A stretch of 64,000 bases of DNA from Brenneria populi (GCF_036016195.1 NZ_JAYWTM010000022.1:62001-126000); one strand, 5' to 3'; counted from the stretch's first letter, positions 41,231 through 51,307 are shown. Made by a program: numbers and translations. The notes: generated by a model not told the origin, from the sequence alone.

Positions 41231-41971
41231 ATGCTAGAACATATTTGCCAGCTGGCCCGCGATGCGGGGGATGCCATCATGGCGGTTTATGAGGGGCGTC
41301 AGCCGCTCGAAGTGGCCCATAAGCAGGACGATTCACCGGTGACGGCCGCCGATCTGGCCGCTCATCGGGTGATAAAAAACGGGTTGGCGGCGGCATTCCC
41401 GGAGATTCCGTTGCTGTCTGAAGAAGATCCTCCGCAGTGGTCGGAACGCCGGCGCTGGCAACGCTATTGGCTGGTCGATCCGCTGGACGGCACCAAAGAG
41501 TTTCTTAGCCGGAACGGCGAGTTTACGGTGAATATCGCGTTGATCGACAACGGTCAGGCGGTGCTGGGCGTGGTCTATGTGCCGGTTACGGGCGTGATGT
41601 ATTCCGCCGCGGAGGGCAAAGCCTGGAAAGAGGATGAAGATGGGCGGCGGCAAATCACCGTTCGGGATGCGCGTCCCCCGCTGGTCGTGGTGAGCCGCTC
41701 GCATGGCGATAAAGAGCTGAAAGATTATCTGGCTCAGCTGGGCGAGCACCATACGGTGGCGATCGGATCGTCGCTGAAGTTTTGTCTGGTGGCGGAGGGG
41801 AAAGCCCAGCTTTATCCGCGGTTCGGACCCACCAACATCTGGGACACGGCCGCCGGACACGCGGTAGCCGCGGCCGCCGGCGCGCAGATTCATGACTGGC
41901 AGGGGCGGCCGCTGACCTATACGCCGCGCGAGTCGTTTCTCAACCCCGGTTTTCGCGTATCGCTGTTCTGA
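41231..41971 (+). CDS. cysQ: 3'(2'),5'-bisphosphate nucleotidase CysQ
   Basis: 246 residues, the E. coli length. It hydrolyses 3'-phosphoadenosine 5'-phosphate left over from sulfate assimilation. Inositol-monophosphatase-superfamily metal sites are visible: LLSEEDPPQW, WLVDPLDGTKEFL and the C-terminal NIWDTAAGHAVAAAAGA. GAGGTAGACA precedes the ATG. Divergent from cpdB; the ytfJ gene that often neighbours it in E. coli is not visible here. Confidence 0.95.
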   Translation: MLEHICQLARDAGDAIMAVYEGRQPLEVAHKQDDSPVTAADLAAHRVIKNGLAAAFPEIPLLSEEDPPQWSERRRWQRYWLVDPLDGTKEFLSRNGEFTVNIALIDNGQAVLGVVYVPVTGVMYSAAEGKAWKEDEDGRRQITVRDARPPLVVVSRSHGDKELKDYLAQLGEHHTVAIGSSLKFCLVAEGKAQLYPRFGPTNIWDTAAGHAVAAAAGAQIHDWQGRPLTYTPRESFLNPGFRVSLF

Positions 41972-42377
41972 TTTCCCCGGTTTCGCTTCCCGCCGGACAC
42001 GCAGCAGGAGCCGCCTGCTGCGCTTCGCCCCTTTCTGCGTAATACGCGCTTTCTCTTTATTCGACGCGGCGCAAAGCGCGTCGGCTGTCGTCGTTTTGTC
42101 ATATGCGTCCCGTAGATTAGCGTCCTGCCACGCGGGGATGATGCCGTTGACAAAGCGCACGAATTCCTCATTTTTGAATATTTACACTGATTGTGTGGAA
42201 AATATTTAAATACCGTTCTGTAAAAGTGTGTAAAAGCAGTCAATACTACTGTGCAGGGCGGAACTAAATACCGTTTAATAGAACTAATAATCTGCATCCA
42301 TTATTTCATACGCGAGTCCTTAACCGCGTTGGTCAGAGGAAGAGCGTAAAACAATAAGATGGGAGGAGAGTAAAACG
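41972..42377. other. Gap between cysQ and ytfK with a hairpin
   Basis: These 406 nt hold no convincing gene. A hairpin GCAGCAGG-AGCCG-CCTGCTGC at 42001-42021 lies 30 nt after cysQ and may act as its terminator although it has no good U-tract. The part from about 42170 to 42310 is AT-rich and probably contains the ytfK promoter. Confidence 0.55.
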
Positions 42378-42584
42378 ATGAGGATCTTCGAACGTTACAA
42401 TCCTATGAAGGTCGCAAAGTATGTGAAAACACTCTTTCGCGGGCGGCTGTATATTAAAGGCGTCGGTGCTTTTGAATTTGATTACGGCAAGATTTTATTG
42501 CCCAAGACGAAAGATAAACAGCATTTGCTGGTGATGTCTGAAGTGAACCGTCAGGTTATCAGATTACAGGCCGAGATGGGCTGA
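42378..42584 (+). CDS. ytfK: YtfK, small stringent-response modulator
   Basis: 68 residues, the E. coli length, with RYNPMKVAKYVKTLFRGRLY and ending VNRQVIRLQAEMG. In E. coli YtfK tips the bifunctional enzyme SpoT towards (p)ppGpp synthesis under phosphate or fatty-acid starvation. GGGAGGAG is upstream. It lies convergently to ytfL. In E. coli it also precedes ytfL. Confidence 0.92.
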   Translation: MRIFERYNPMKVAKYVKTLFRGRLYIKGVGAFEFDYGKILLPKTKDKQHLLVMSEVNRQVIRLQAEMG

Positions 42585-42670
42585 GGATAAGCCCCTCGCG
42601 GTTTGCGGCGGGGCCGGTCAAGGCTGCCGCCGCCAACGATAACGGCCCGTCAACAGTCTGACCCAAAGGG

Positions 42671-42792
42671 TTAGTTTGCTGACAAACCCATCTGTCAGAG
42701 CGAGATACACGGGGCGACCACCGGGGTGAAGCGTCCCTACGGGAAGCTCCCCCGGTGTTTCCCCTAAAAACAGGCTTACGTGACCAGTATTC
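42671..42792 (+). mobile_element. MITE-like repeat, copy C, at the ytfL 3' end
   Basis: The core GAGATACACGGGGCGACCAC and CGTCCCTACGGGAAGCTCCC followed by CCCCTAAAAACAGGCTTACG is almost the same as copy D. It is flanked by GACCCAAAGGGTTAGTTT (42660-42677) and GACCGAAAGGGTTAGTTT (42793-42810), an 18-bp direct repeat with one difference; the first 11 bases would be the duplication seen at other copies. The left terminal repeat is poorly conserved here. The right flank contains the ytfL stop codon. Confidence 0.7.
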
Positions 42793-42803
42793 GACCGAAA
42801 GGG

Positions 42804-44126
42804 TTAGTTTTTCTCCTCGGCATTCGGCGCGCCGGTGGCGGTTTTTTCCTCCAAACGGGTAACCAGCAGCTGATCGATTTTATAGCTATCGATATCCACC
42901 ACTTCGAATTTGAAGCCGGAAAAGCGCACGGAGTCGGTCCGTTTGGGAATTTTGCGCAGGGTATACATCATAAATCCGCCGATGGTTTCATAGTTGCCCG
43001 CATGGGGGAAATCATCGATGCACAGCGCGCGCATCACGTCCTCGATCGGCGTTCCCCCCTCGATCAGCCAGGAGTTTTCATCGCGGGCGACAATCTGCTC
43101 CTCCAGCCCCTGGCCGACTAAATCGCCCATTAGGGTGGTCATGACGTCGTTAAGGGTGATAATCCCCACCACCAGCGCATATTCGTTCAGAATAACGGCG
43201 AAGTCTTCCCCGGCGGTTTTAAAACTTTCCAGTGCTTCAGACAGCGTCAGGGTATCCGGTACGATCAGCGCGGGGCGAATCTGGACGCCGCTGTGCAGCT
43301 CAAGGCTCTGGTTGCCCAGCACCCGGTTCAGCAGATCTTTTGAGTCGACGTAGCCGACGACCTGATCGATATGGCCGTCGCAAACCAGGAATTTAGAGTG
43401 CGGCTGCTGGGCGATTTTTTCTTTGATTTGCGCTTCGTCTTCATGCAGATCGAAAAACACCACGCTTTCGCGCGACGTCATGGAGGACGGCACCGTCCGC
43501 GACTCCAGCTCAAAGACGTTTTCGATCAGCTCATGTTCCTGTTTGCGCAGCACGCCCGCCAGCGCCCCTGCCTCCACCACGGCGTAAATATCGTCGGAGG
43601 TGATGTCGTCCTTACGCACCATCGGCAGTTTAAGCAGCCGGAAAATAACGTTGGCCAATCCGTTAAACAGCCAGACCAGCGGACGGAAGATAAACAAGCA
43701 GAAGCGCATAGGATTGATAATGCGGATGGCGACGGCCTCGGGGGCAATCATGCCAATGCGTTTCGGGGTGAGATCGCCAAATAAAATAAACAGGCTGGTT
43801 ACCAGGACGAACGAGCAGATAAAGCTGACTCTGTCGGCCGATTCCGGCGACATGAACTGTTCAAACAGCAGGGAAAAAGTGGGGGAAAACGCGGCATCGC
43901 CGATAATACCGGCCAGAATGGCGACGGCATTGACGCCGATTTGGATCACGGTAAAGAAGATACCGGGGGTTTCCTGAAATTTTAATACCAAATCGGCATT
44001 AAGGTTTCCCTCATCCGCCATCTGTTTAAGTTTTAATTTACGCGACGCGGCTAACGAAATCTCGGATAGCGCAAAAAACGCACTGATGGCGATAAGGGCA
44101 ATAATAATCAATAGACTGTTTAACAT
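42804..44126 (-). CDS. ytfL: CBS-domain inner-membrane protein YtfL
   Basis: 440 residues (E. coli 447). An N-terminal DUF21/CNNM transmembrane domain (about 1-200), a pair of CBS domains (about 215-335) and a C-terminal CorC/HlyC domain. LTPKRIGMIAPEAVAIRIINP and DDIYAVVEAGALAGVLRKQE match E. coli strongly. The family is linked to divalent-cation or, in recent work, putrescine export; the exact substrate is not read here. The last residues are abutted by a repeat element that duplicates the end of the gene. Confidence 0.93.
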   Translation of the reverse strand: MLNSLLIIIALIAISAFFALSEISLAASRKLKLKQMADEGNLNADLVLKFQETPGIFFTVIQIGVNAVAILAGIIGDAAFSPTFSLLFEQFMSPESADRVSFICSFVLVTSLFILFGDLTPKRIGMIAPEAVAIRIINPMRFCLFIFRPLVWLFNGLANVIFRLLKLPMVRKDDITSDDIYAVVEAGALAGVLRKQEHELIENVFELESRTVPSSMTSRESVVFFDLHEDEAQIKEKIAQQPHSKFLVCDGHIDQVVGYVDSKDLLNRVLGNQSLELHSGVQIRPALIVPDTLTLSEALESFKTAGEDFAVILNEYALVVGIITLNDVMTTLMGDLVGQGLEEQIVARDENSWLIEGGTPIEDVMRALCIDDFPHAGNYETIGGFMMYTLRKIPKRTDSVRFSGFKFEVVDIDSYKIDQLLVTRLEEKTATGAPNAEEKN

Positions 44127-44286
44127 AATGTTTTCGCTTTGACCCAGAAAGGGGGAAAGGTCATCCTCGGAAAGGCAAATTATCTCAAATAACGCATAGA
44201 AAACGCTTAACAGAGCCGGTTGGTTACCAGCCCTGATTTTTAATAGCGCTTCATTATAACAGGAGTGACGAAATTACCGCCAGACT

Positions 44287-44928
44287 TCAGCGCCGAGGGG
44301 GCAGACAAACGCCGATACCGCCCAGCCCGCAGTAACCCTGCGGGTTTTTATGCAGGTATTGCTGGTGTTCATCTTCGGCATAATAGAACGGACCGGCGGG
44401 AACGATTTCCGTGCTGATGGTTCGGTTATCGCCGCTCTCTTTCATCGCCTGCTGAAAATGCCGGCGGCTCTCCTGCGCCGCATTTTCCTGTTCGGGCGTG
44501 AGCGTATAAATCGCGGAGCGATATTGGGTGCCGATATCGCCGCCCTGGCGCATGCCCTGTGCCGGATCGTGGTTTTCCCAGAAAAGCTGCAACAGCCGGC
44601 TGTAGCCGATCGTTTCAGGATCGAACACCACGCGCACCGCTTCCGCGTGGCCGGTTTGTCCGGTGCAAACTTCACGGTAGGTGGGGTTGGGGGTGTAGCC
44701 GCCGGTATAGCCCGCCGCCGTGCTGTAGACGCCGGGCTGTTGCCAGAAAAGGCGCTCGACTCCCCAAAAACAGCCCATGGCGAACAGCGCCACCTCCATA
44801 TTGTCCGGCACGTGGGTCATGGAGTGTTCGCTAACGGCATGCAACCTGGCGACCGGCATCGGCGTTATGCGGCCGGGCAACGCGTCTGATTGCTTAATCC
44901 GCTGCATTTTATCGATGTTATCTATCAC
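44287..44928 (-). CDS. msrA: Peptide methionine sulfoxide reductase MsrA
   Basis: 213 residues (E. coli 212). It reduces methionine-S-sulfoxide in proteins. The catalytic Cys is in FAMGCFWGVERLFW, and the GYTGGYTPNPTYREVC, GHAEAVRV and C-terminal GYCGLGGIGVCL motifs with the resolving cysteines are present. Divergent from tamA, as in E. coli. The 273 nt between them hold an AT-rich stretch and no convincing gene. Confidence 0.95.
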   Translation of the reverse strand: MIDNIDKMQRIKQSDALPGRITPMPVARLHAVSEHSMTHVPDNMEVALFAMGCFWGVERLFWQQPGVYSTAAGYTGGYTPNPTYREVCTGQTGHAEAVRVVFDPETIGYSRLLQLFWENHDPAQGMRQGGDIGTQYRSAIYTLTPEQENAAQESRRHFQQAMKESGDNRTISTEIVPAGPFYYAEDEHQQYLHKNPQGYCGLGGIGVCLPPRR

Positions 44929-45201
44929 GTTATTTGCTCCCGGCGTTACCCATTGACGTTCTTCTTTTCCGCAGCATAACTGAAGAAGTCATGCTCTGTC
45001 TTTATAACCCATATGTGGTTAATGTTATATATTCGCTTGCGACGAGGCATTTTAAAATTTACCGGTTAAAATATATATCTAAAGGAAAATATTGGTATTT
45101 CCTGCTAACGTTCGGGCTAATGGCGTTTGCCGATATAATGCGGTATGAAAACGATATTATAGATTTGATGTGACAGAATAAAAAGGTTGTCAGGGAGCTA
45201 A

Positions 45202-46983
45202 GTGACTATTTTCTCAGGACAAAAAAACAGCCGTTTGGGCTTCCGCGCGCCATATCGCCGTATTTGGGGATTGCTGTGCGTACTCTTATTTCCTTCCGCA
45301 GGTTTCGCCGCCAATGTGCGTTTACAGGTCGTTGGATTGGACGGCGCGCTGCAAAAGAATGTGCGGGCGCGTTTATCCACGATTGCCGCCGATGAAGTGA
45401 ATGCCGATGGCCGTTTCCGCTCGCGCGTCGATGATGCGATACGTCAGGGGTTACGCGCCCTGGGGTATTACGATCCGCGTATCGATTTTGAATTTCGCCC
45501 CGCGGTCAACGGCGGACGTCCCGTGCTGATTGCCACCGTGACGCCCGGCGAACCGGTAAAAATAGCCGACGTGAATATTGTGCTGCGCGGCGGAGCCCGC
45601 GACGACCAGGAGTATCGGCAACTGGTGAAGAAGGATACGCCCGATGTCGGCAGCGTGCTTAATCATGGCGATTACGACAGTTTCAAAAATTCGCTCAATA
45701 GCCTGTCGCTGCGTAAAGGGTATTTCGACGCCCGCTTTTTGCAGAGCCGGCTAGGGGTGATGGAAGAGGAGCGAAAAGCGTTCTGGGATATCGATTTTGA
45801 CAGCGGCGAACGTTACCGCTTCGGCGAGGTGAAATTCGAGGGATCGCAAATCCGCGAGGAGTATTTGCGCAATCTGGTGCCGTTTCATACCGGCGACGCC
45901 TACAGCAGCGAAGCGCTGGGCGAGTTTAACCGGCGTCTGTCGGCCACCGGATGGTTTAACTCGGTGGTGGTCTCCCCTGATTTCACGCAGTCGAAAGCAA
46001 CCAAAACCCTGCCGCTGGAAGCGGTCATCAGCCCCCGTACCCGCAACCGCATCGAAACCGGGGTAGGGTATGCGACGGACGTGGGGCCGCGTTTTAAAAC
46101 CACCTGGAATAAACCCTGGATCAACAGCTACGGGCACAGCCTGGAGAGCAGCATCAGCGTATCCGCGCCGGAGCAGAGTCTCGATCTGAGCTATAAAATC
46201 CCGGTACTGAAGAACCCGTTGGAGCAGTATTATCTGCTGCAGGGCGGATTCAAACGCGAAGATCTCAACGATACCCAGTCCGACTCCACCACGCTGAACG
46301 TCGCACGTTACTGGGATCTCTCCAGCGGCTGGCAGCGGGCCATCAATCTGCGCTGGAGCCTCGACCACTTTACCCAGGGCAGCGTGACGGATACCACCAT
46401 GCTGATCTATCCCGGCGTGAGCATTAGCCGTACCCGTCAGCGCGGCGGCCTGATGCCGGTATGGGGCGATACGCAACGCTACTCCATCGATGTTTCGGAC
46501 ACGCTGTGGGGCTCGGATATCGACTTCGCCGTTTTACAGGCGCAGAACGTCTGGATCAGAACGCTGGCGGAGAAACACCGCTTTGTGGCGCGCGGCAATC
46601 TGGGCTGGATCGAAACCAATAATTTTTCGCGCGTGCCTCCTTCCTTACGCTTCTTCGCCGGGGGTGATCGCAGTATTCGCGGCTATAAGTACAAATCCAT
46701 ATCGCCGCGGGACAGCGACGATAAATTGACCGGCGCATCCAAGCTGGCGACCGGGTCGCTGGAGTATCAATACAACGTGACGGGAAAATGGTGGGGCGCG
46801 GTTTTCGTGGATTCGGGCGAGGCCGTCAACGATATCAAACAGAGCGACTTTAAGACCGGCGCGGGTATCGGCGTCCGCTGGTCGTCTCCCATCGGTCCGG
46901 TGAAATTTGACCTTGCGACGCCGGTCGGCGATCCGGAAAAACACGGCGTGCAGTTCTATATCGCTTTGGGGCCTGAATTATGA
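45202..46983 (+). CDS. tamA: TamA, outer-membrane translocation and assembly factor
   Basis: 593 residues of the Omp85 family. A signal peptide (GLLCVLLFPSAGFAAN) is followed by three POTRA domains (about 25-270) and a 16-strand barrel with the conserved RFFAGGDRSIRGYKYKSISP loop. With TamB it inserts autotransporters and moves lipids between membranes. The start is the GTG at 45202 with CAGGGAG upstream. Its stop overlaps the tamB start by 4 nt (ATGA). Confidence 0.95.
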   Translation: MTIFSGQKNSRLGFRAPYRRIWGLLCVLLFPSAGFAANVRLQVVGLDGALQKNVRARLSTIAADEVNADGRFRSRVDDAIRQGLRALGYYDPRIDFEFRPAVNGGRPVLIATVTPGEPVKIADVNIVLRGGARDDQEYRQLVKKDTPDVGSVLNHGDYDSFKNSLNSLSLRKGYFDARFLQSRLGVMEEERKAFWDIDFDSGERYRFGEVKFEGSQIREEYLRNLVPFHTGDAYSSEALGEFNRRLSATGWFNSVVVSPDFTQSKATKTLPLEAVISPRTRNRIETGVGYATDVGPRFKTTWNKPWINSYGHSLESSISVSAPEQSLDLSYKIPVLKNPLEQYYLLQGGFKREDLNDTQSDSTTLNVARYWDLSSGWQRAINLRWSLDHFTQGSVTDTTMLIYPGVSISRTRQRGGLMPVWGDTQRYSIDVSDTLWGSDIDFAVLQAQNVWIRTLAEKHRFVARGNLGWIETNNFSRVPPSLRFFAGGDRSIRGYKYKSISPRDSDDKLTGASKLATGSLEYQYNVTGKWWGAVFVDSGEAVNDIKQSDFKTGAGIGVRWSSPIGPVKFDLATPVGDPEKHGVQFYIALGPEL

Positions 46984-49900
46984 GTCTGATGAATAAAATG
47001 GGCCTGATGAAAAAAATCGGCATAGGTATTCTCGCTTTCCTGCTGCTGTTGCTCGTTACGCTGGTGCTGCTGGTGGGAACGACGCCGGGTTTGCATCTGT
47101 TGCTGAACGGCGCCGCGCGCTTTGTTCCGGGGCTGGAGATCGCCGGCGTCAACGGAGGCTGGCGCGACCTGACGTTGAAAAATATGCGTTATCACATGCC
47201 GGGCGTTACGGTTACGGCCGATGAGTTTCATCTGTCGCTGGCGCCGCGCTGCCTGTTGCGCAGTCAGCTTTGCATCAATGACCTGTCGGCGCGGAACATT
47301 GATGTGGCGGTAGACACAAAATCGTTGCCGGCCTCTGAGGAGGCGCCGGAGCCCAGCGAACCGCTGACCGAACTATCCGCGCCGTTTCCCATCGTTTTGC
47401 GTCAGCTGGCGTTAAATAACCTGCGCGTCACCGTAGACGATACGGCCATCTCGCTGGGCGAGTTCCGCACCGGCATTGAGTGGCGGGAACGGATGCTGAC
47501 GCTGCAGCCGACCAAAATCGGCGCCTTGCTGATCGCGCTGCCGAAAACGCCGGTCGACGCGCTTGAGGACGGCAAGGCGACGGCGGCGGAAGTGGCGGCG
47601 GCCGTTAAAGAGACCGCCGCCGACGTGCGCGCGTCGATGGAAAGCGGAACGACGCGGACGATTGAGATTAATAAAACGCTATCCGGCGCGAAAACGCGGC
47701 CTGACGAGACGGCCGCCGCCGGCGAGAAAGGCGGGGCGGCGCAAGATTCCGCATCCGCCGCCGACGCCGCCCAGCCGGAACAACCCCTCGGCGAGCGTTT
47801 GGCGGAGCTGTTCGCCAAACCGCTGCTGCCCGACCTGCCGCAGTTTACCCTGCCGCTGGATCTGAATATTGCGGAGATCCACGGCGAGCAGCTGCGGCTG
47901 ACGGGCGACCAGGACATTCTTATCTCCGATTTACGCATCCAGGCGTCGACCCAGGCGCAGCGCCTGAATCTGGAACGGTTTGTGGTGCAGTCTCCGCAAG
48001 GGAGTCTGAATTTACGCGGCAGCGCGACGCTCAGCGATAGCTGGCCGGTTTCCTTATCGGCCAATGGCGTCGTGAATGTCGATCCGCTGAAAGGGGAGAA
48101 GATCAGGCTCAGCGTCGACGGCGGCCTGCGCGAAAAACTGAATGTGGCGCTGAATCTGTCCGGTCCGCAGCGCGCGCAGCTCAATCTGCAAACCGAGCTG
48201 GCGCAGGCGGGACTGCCGCTGGGGCTGACGCTGAAAACCGATCGGATACGCTGGCCGTTAACCGGAGAGCCGCAATATCAGGCCGATAACCTGCAATTGC
48301 AGCTAAGCGGCAAGGCTACGGATTACACCCTGTCGCTGCGCAGTGATTTGCGCGGCGCGGGCCTGCCGCCGGCGGCGCTGTCGCTGGATGGCGGCGGCAA
48401 TGTGCGCCAGTTCACCCTGGCGCGCCTGCGCCTGTCCCTCCTCCAGGGGAATGCCGATCTCAGCGGCGTGGTGGACTGGAGCCAAGCCGTCAGCTGGCGC
48501 AGTGAGCTGTTATTGAGCGGCATCAATACGGCGAAACAGTGGCCGGACTGGCCGGCGAAAATTGACGGCAAGATAGCCACGCGCGGCAGCCTGTACGGCG
48601 GCAGCTGGCAGCTGCAGGTGCCGGAGCTGCGTCTGGACGGCAATGTGAAGCAGAATAAGCTGTCCGCCAAAGGCGAGCTGCGGGGCAATGCCGCCGGCCA
48701 GTGGCAAATTCCGGGGCTGAATCTGGCGCTGGGATCTAACCAGCTGAAGGTTAAGGGGGAGCTGAACGATAAGTGGCAACTGGACGCCGATATCAATGCG
48801 CCGTCGCTGAACGGCACGCTGCCCGGGCTGGCCGGACGCGTGCTCGGTACGTTGAAGCTGCGCGGCAATCTGCGTGAACCGCAGATTTTGGCGGATCTCA
48901 CCGCGTCCGGCCTGCGTTGGCAGGAGATAACCATTAGCCGCATCAAGGTGGACGGCGACGTGCGGTCCGAACAGCAGATTCAGGGCAAGCTGGCGCTGCG
49001 GCTTGAGCAGTTGCATCAGGAGGGGCTGGATATCGGCCTGCTGACGCTGGAGGCCGGCGGCAATGAAAAACAGCATCAGCTGCGCCTGAATATGACGGGC
49101 GAGCCGGTATCGGGACAGCTGGCGCTCTCCGGCAGCTTCGATCGCCAAACTCAGCGCTGGCGCGCCACGCTGAGCAATACCCGCTTTGATACGCCGGTGG
49201 GCGAGTGGCGTTTGATGCAGGCGCTGGCGCTGGATTACCAAAATATCCAGCAGAAAATCACTATCGGCACCCATTGCTGGCGTAATCCCAACGCCGAGCT
49301 GTGCGTGCCCAAAGCCATTGAAGCGGGGGCCAGCGGCCAGGCGAGCATCAGATTAAACCGCTTCGATCTGGCGATGCTGAAACCGTTCCTGGGCGAAGAT
49401 ACCGCTTTGGCGGGCACTTTTACCGGCGGGGCCGACGTAAGCTGGCAGCCGGGGCCGGGCTTGCCGCAGGCGAAAGTGACGCTGGCGGGCAACGGCGTCA
49501 ACATCCGCCAGCAGGTGCAGGGAAAAACGCTGCCCGTCGCGTTTGAGACGCTGACTCTGAACGCCGGTATCGATCGCGGCCGCGTACAGCTCGGCTGGCT
49601 TATCGCCATCAGGGACAACGGCCGCTTTACCGGCAACGTACAGATTACCGATCCGCAGGGAAGACGTAATCTCGGCGGCAATGTTGCCATCAACGGCATC
49701 TCTCTGGCGCTGCTTACCCCGATATTGCAATCGGGGGAGAAGGCCACGGGCACGTTGAACGCCGATTTGCGTCTGGCGGGCAATGCGGCCAGCCCCCAGG
49801 TGTTCGGCCAGATGACGCTGGAGCAGTTTGATCTGGACGGCAACTGGATGCCGATCGATCTGACTAACGGCCGCCTGGCGATGAATTTCAACGGCATGTC

Positions 49901-50939
49901 CTCAACGATGCAGGGTTTTCTGAAAACCACCAACGGCCAGCTAAACCTGAGCGGGAATGCCAACTGGGAAAAACCGGATGCGTGGCGGGCGCGCATCGCG
50001 GCCAAGGGGGAGAAGATTCGGGTCACCGTGCCGCCGATGGCGCGGCTGGACGTTTCGCCGGATATTGAGTTCGACGCCTCGCCGCAGCTGTTCGCGCTCA
50101 ATGGTTCGGTCAGCATTCCCTGGGCGCGCATCGTGGTTAACGAACTGCCCGAAAGCGCGGTGGCGGTGTCGTCGGATGAGGTTATGCTGGATGAGCAGCG
50201 TCAGCCGCTGGGGAACGCCTCCGCGTCTATTCCCATCAACAGTAACCTGACTATCCGTATCGGCAACGATGTCCGGCTGGACGCCTACGGGCTCAAAGCG
50301 AGTTTGCAGGGCGATCTGAAAATGACGCAGGATGAGCGCGGTCTGGGGATTAACGGGCAGGTCAATATTCCTTCCGGCCGTTTCAAAGCCTACGGGCAGG
50401 ATCTTATCGTGCAAAAAGGGCAGATTCTGTTCTCCGGTCCGCCGGATCAGCCGGTGCTGAACATCGAAGCCGTGCGTAATCCCGAGAACACCGCGGACGA
50501 TGTCACCGCCGGGGTGCGCGTCACCGGGATGGCGAGCGCGCCCAAGCTGGAAGTGTTCTCCGATCCCACCATGTCGCAGCAGGAGGCGCTCTCCTATCTG
50601 CTCAGAGGCGAAGGGCTCGATAGCAGCGGAGCCGATAGTTCGGCGATGACATCGATGCTGATCGGTTTAGGGGTTGCGCAAAGTGGTCAAGTTGTGGGTA
50701 AAATCGGCGAGGCTTTCGGGGTAAGTAATTTAGCTCTGGATACACAGGGCGTTGGCGATGATTCACAGGTGGTCGTCAGCGGTTACGTTCTTCCCGGCCT
50801 GCAAGTTAAATACGGTGTTGGCATATTTGATTCTTTGGCGACGTTAACGCTACGTTACCGCTTGATGCCAAAGCTATACTTGGAAGCGGTGTCTGGTATC
50901 GATCAGGCATTAGATGTGCTCTATCAGTTTGAGTTCTAG
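46980..50939 (+). CDS. tamB: TamB, AsmA-like periplasm-spanning protein
   Basis: 1319 residues; E. coli TamB has 1259. An N-terminal membrane anchor (about 12-33) is followed by a long beta-taco body and the DUF490 C-terminus (ending LEAVSGIDQALDVLYQFEF). It forms a bridge between the membranes for lipid transport with TamA. Residues about 195-270 are an alanine-rich low-complexity stretch (TAAEVAAAVKETAADVRASM, QDSASAADAAQPEQP) that accounts for most of the extra length. It is translationally coupled to tamA and followed after 2 nt by ytfP. Confidence 0.94.
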   Translation: MSLMNKMGLMKKIGIGILAFLLLLLVTLVLLVGTTPGLHLLLNGAARFVPGLEIAGVNGGWRDLTLKNMRYHMPGVTVTADEFHLSLAPRCLLRSQLCINDLSARNIDVAVDTKSLPASEEAPEPSEPLTELSAPFPIVLRQLALNNLRVTVDDTAISLGEFRTGIEWRERMLTLQPTKIGALLIALPKTPVDALEDGKATAAEVAAAVKETAADVRASMESGTTRTIEINKTLSGAKTRPDETAAAGEKGGAAQDSASAADAAQPEQPLGERLAELFAKPLLPDLPQFTLPLDLNIAEIHGEQLRLTGDQDILISDLRIQASTQAQRLNLERFVVQSPQGSLNLRGSATLSDSWPVSLSANGVVNVDPLKGEKIRLSVDGGLREKLNVALNLSGPQRAQLNLQTELAQAGLPLGLTLKTDRIRWPLTGEPQYQADNLQLQLSGKATDYTLSLRSDLRGAGLPPAALSLDGGGNVRQFTLARLRLSLLQGNADLSGVVDWSQAVSWRSELLLSGINTAKQWPDWPAKIDGKIATRGSLYGGSWQLQVPELRLDGNVKQNKLSAKGELRGNAAGQWQIPGLNLALGSNQLKVKGELNDKWQLDADINAPSLNGTLPGLAGRVLGTLKLRGNLREPQILADLTASGLRWQEITISRIKVDGDVRSEQQIQGKLALRLEQLHQEGLDIGLLTLEAGGNEKQHQLRLNMTGEPVSGQLALSGSFDRQTQRWRATLSNTRFDTPVGEWRLMQALALDYQNIQQKITIGTHCWRNPNAELCVPKAIEAGASGQASIRLNRFDLAMLKPFLGEDTALAGTFTGGADVSWQPGPGLPQAKVTLAGNGVNIRQQVQGKTLPVAFETLTLNAGIDRGRVQLGWLIAIRDNGRFTGNVQITDPQGRRNLGGNVAINGISLALLTPILQSGEKATGTLNADLRLAGNAASPQVFGQMTLEQFDLDGNWMPIDLTNGRLAMNFNGMSSTMQGFLKTTNGQLNLSGNANWEKPDAWRARIAAKGEKIRVTVPPMARLDVSPDIEFDASPQLFALNGSVSIPWARIVVNELPESAVAVSSDEVMLDEQRQPLGNASASIPINSNLTIRIGNDVRLDAYGLKASLQGDLKMTQDERGLGINGQVNIPSGRFKAYGQDLIVQKGQILFSGPPDQPVLNIEAVRNPENTADDVTAGVRVTGMASAPKLEVFSDPTMSQQEALSYLLRGEGLDSSGADSSAMTSMLIGLGVAQSGQVVGKIGEAFGVSNLALDTQGVGDDSQVVVSGYVLPGLQVKYGVGIFDSLATLTLRYRLMPKLYLEAVSGIDQALDVLYQFEF

Positions 50940-50941
50940 CG

Positions 50942-51286
50942 ATGCGAATTATTGTCTACGGCAGTTTACGACGCAAACAGGGAAATAGTCACTGGATGAC
51001 CAACGCGCAGTGGTTGGGGGATTGTCAGCTCGCCGGTTACGAGCTGTACGACCTCGGCCATTATCCGGCGGTGGTGCCCGGCGACGGAGAGATTTATGGT
51101 GAAGTTTATCGCATCAGTTCGTCGATCCTGGCGGAGCTGGATGCACTAAAACGCGACGGTCACGAATACCGGCGGGAGTTGATCGACACCCCGTTGGGGA
51201 ACGCCTGGATCTATTTATACCAGCATTCGGTGACCGGGCTGAAGCGAATCGCCAGCGGCGACTGGCTGCAGCGCGACGAAGCGTAG
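50942..51286 (+). CDS. ytfP: YtfP, gamma-glutamylcyclotransferase-like protein
   Basis: 114 residues (E. coli 113) of the BtrG/GGCT-like fold. The N-terminal YGSLRRKQGNSHWM glycine-rich loop and the acidic segment EVYRISSSILAELDALKRDG, containing the probable catalytic Glu, are visible. No verified substrate is known for this family member. It directly follows tamB, as in E. coli. A terminator follows. Confidence 0.92.
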   Translation: MRIIVYGSLRRKQGNSHWMTNAQWLGDCQLAGYELYDLGHYPAVVPGDGEIYGEVYRISSSILAELDALKRDGHEYRRELIDTPLGNAWIYLYQHSVTGLKRIASGDWLQRDEA

Positions 51287-51307
51287 CGGCCGCAGTCAGG
51301 CAATATC

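Noticed and set aside
44934..45173. Open frame of 79 codons between msrA and tamA
   Set aside because: AT-rich, no ribosome site, no family features, and it lies in the divergent promoter region of two conserved genes.
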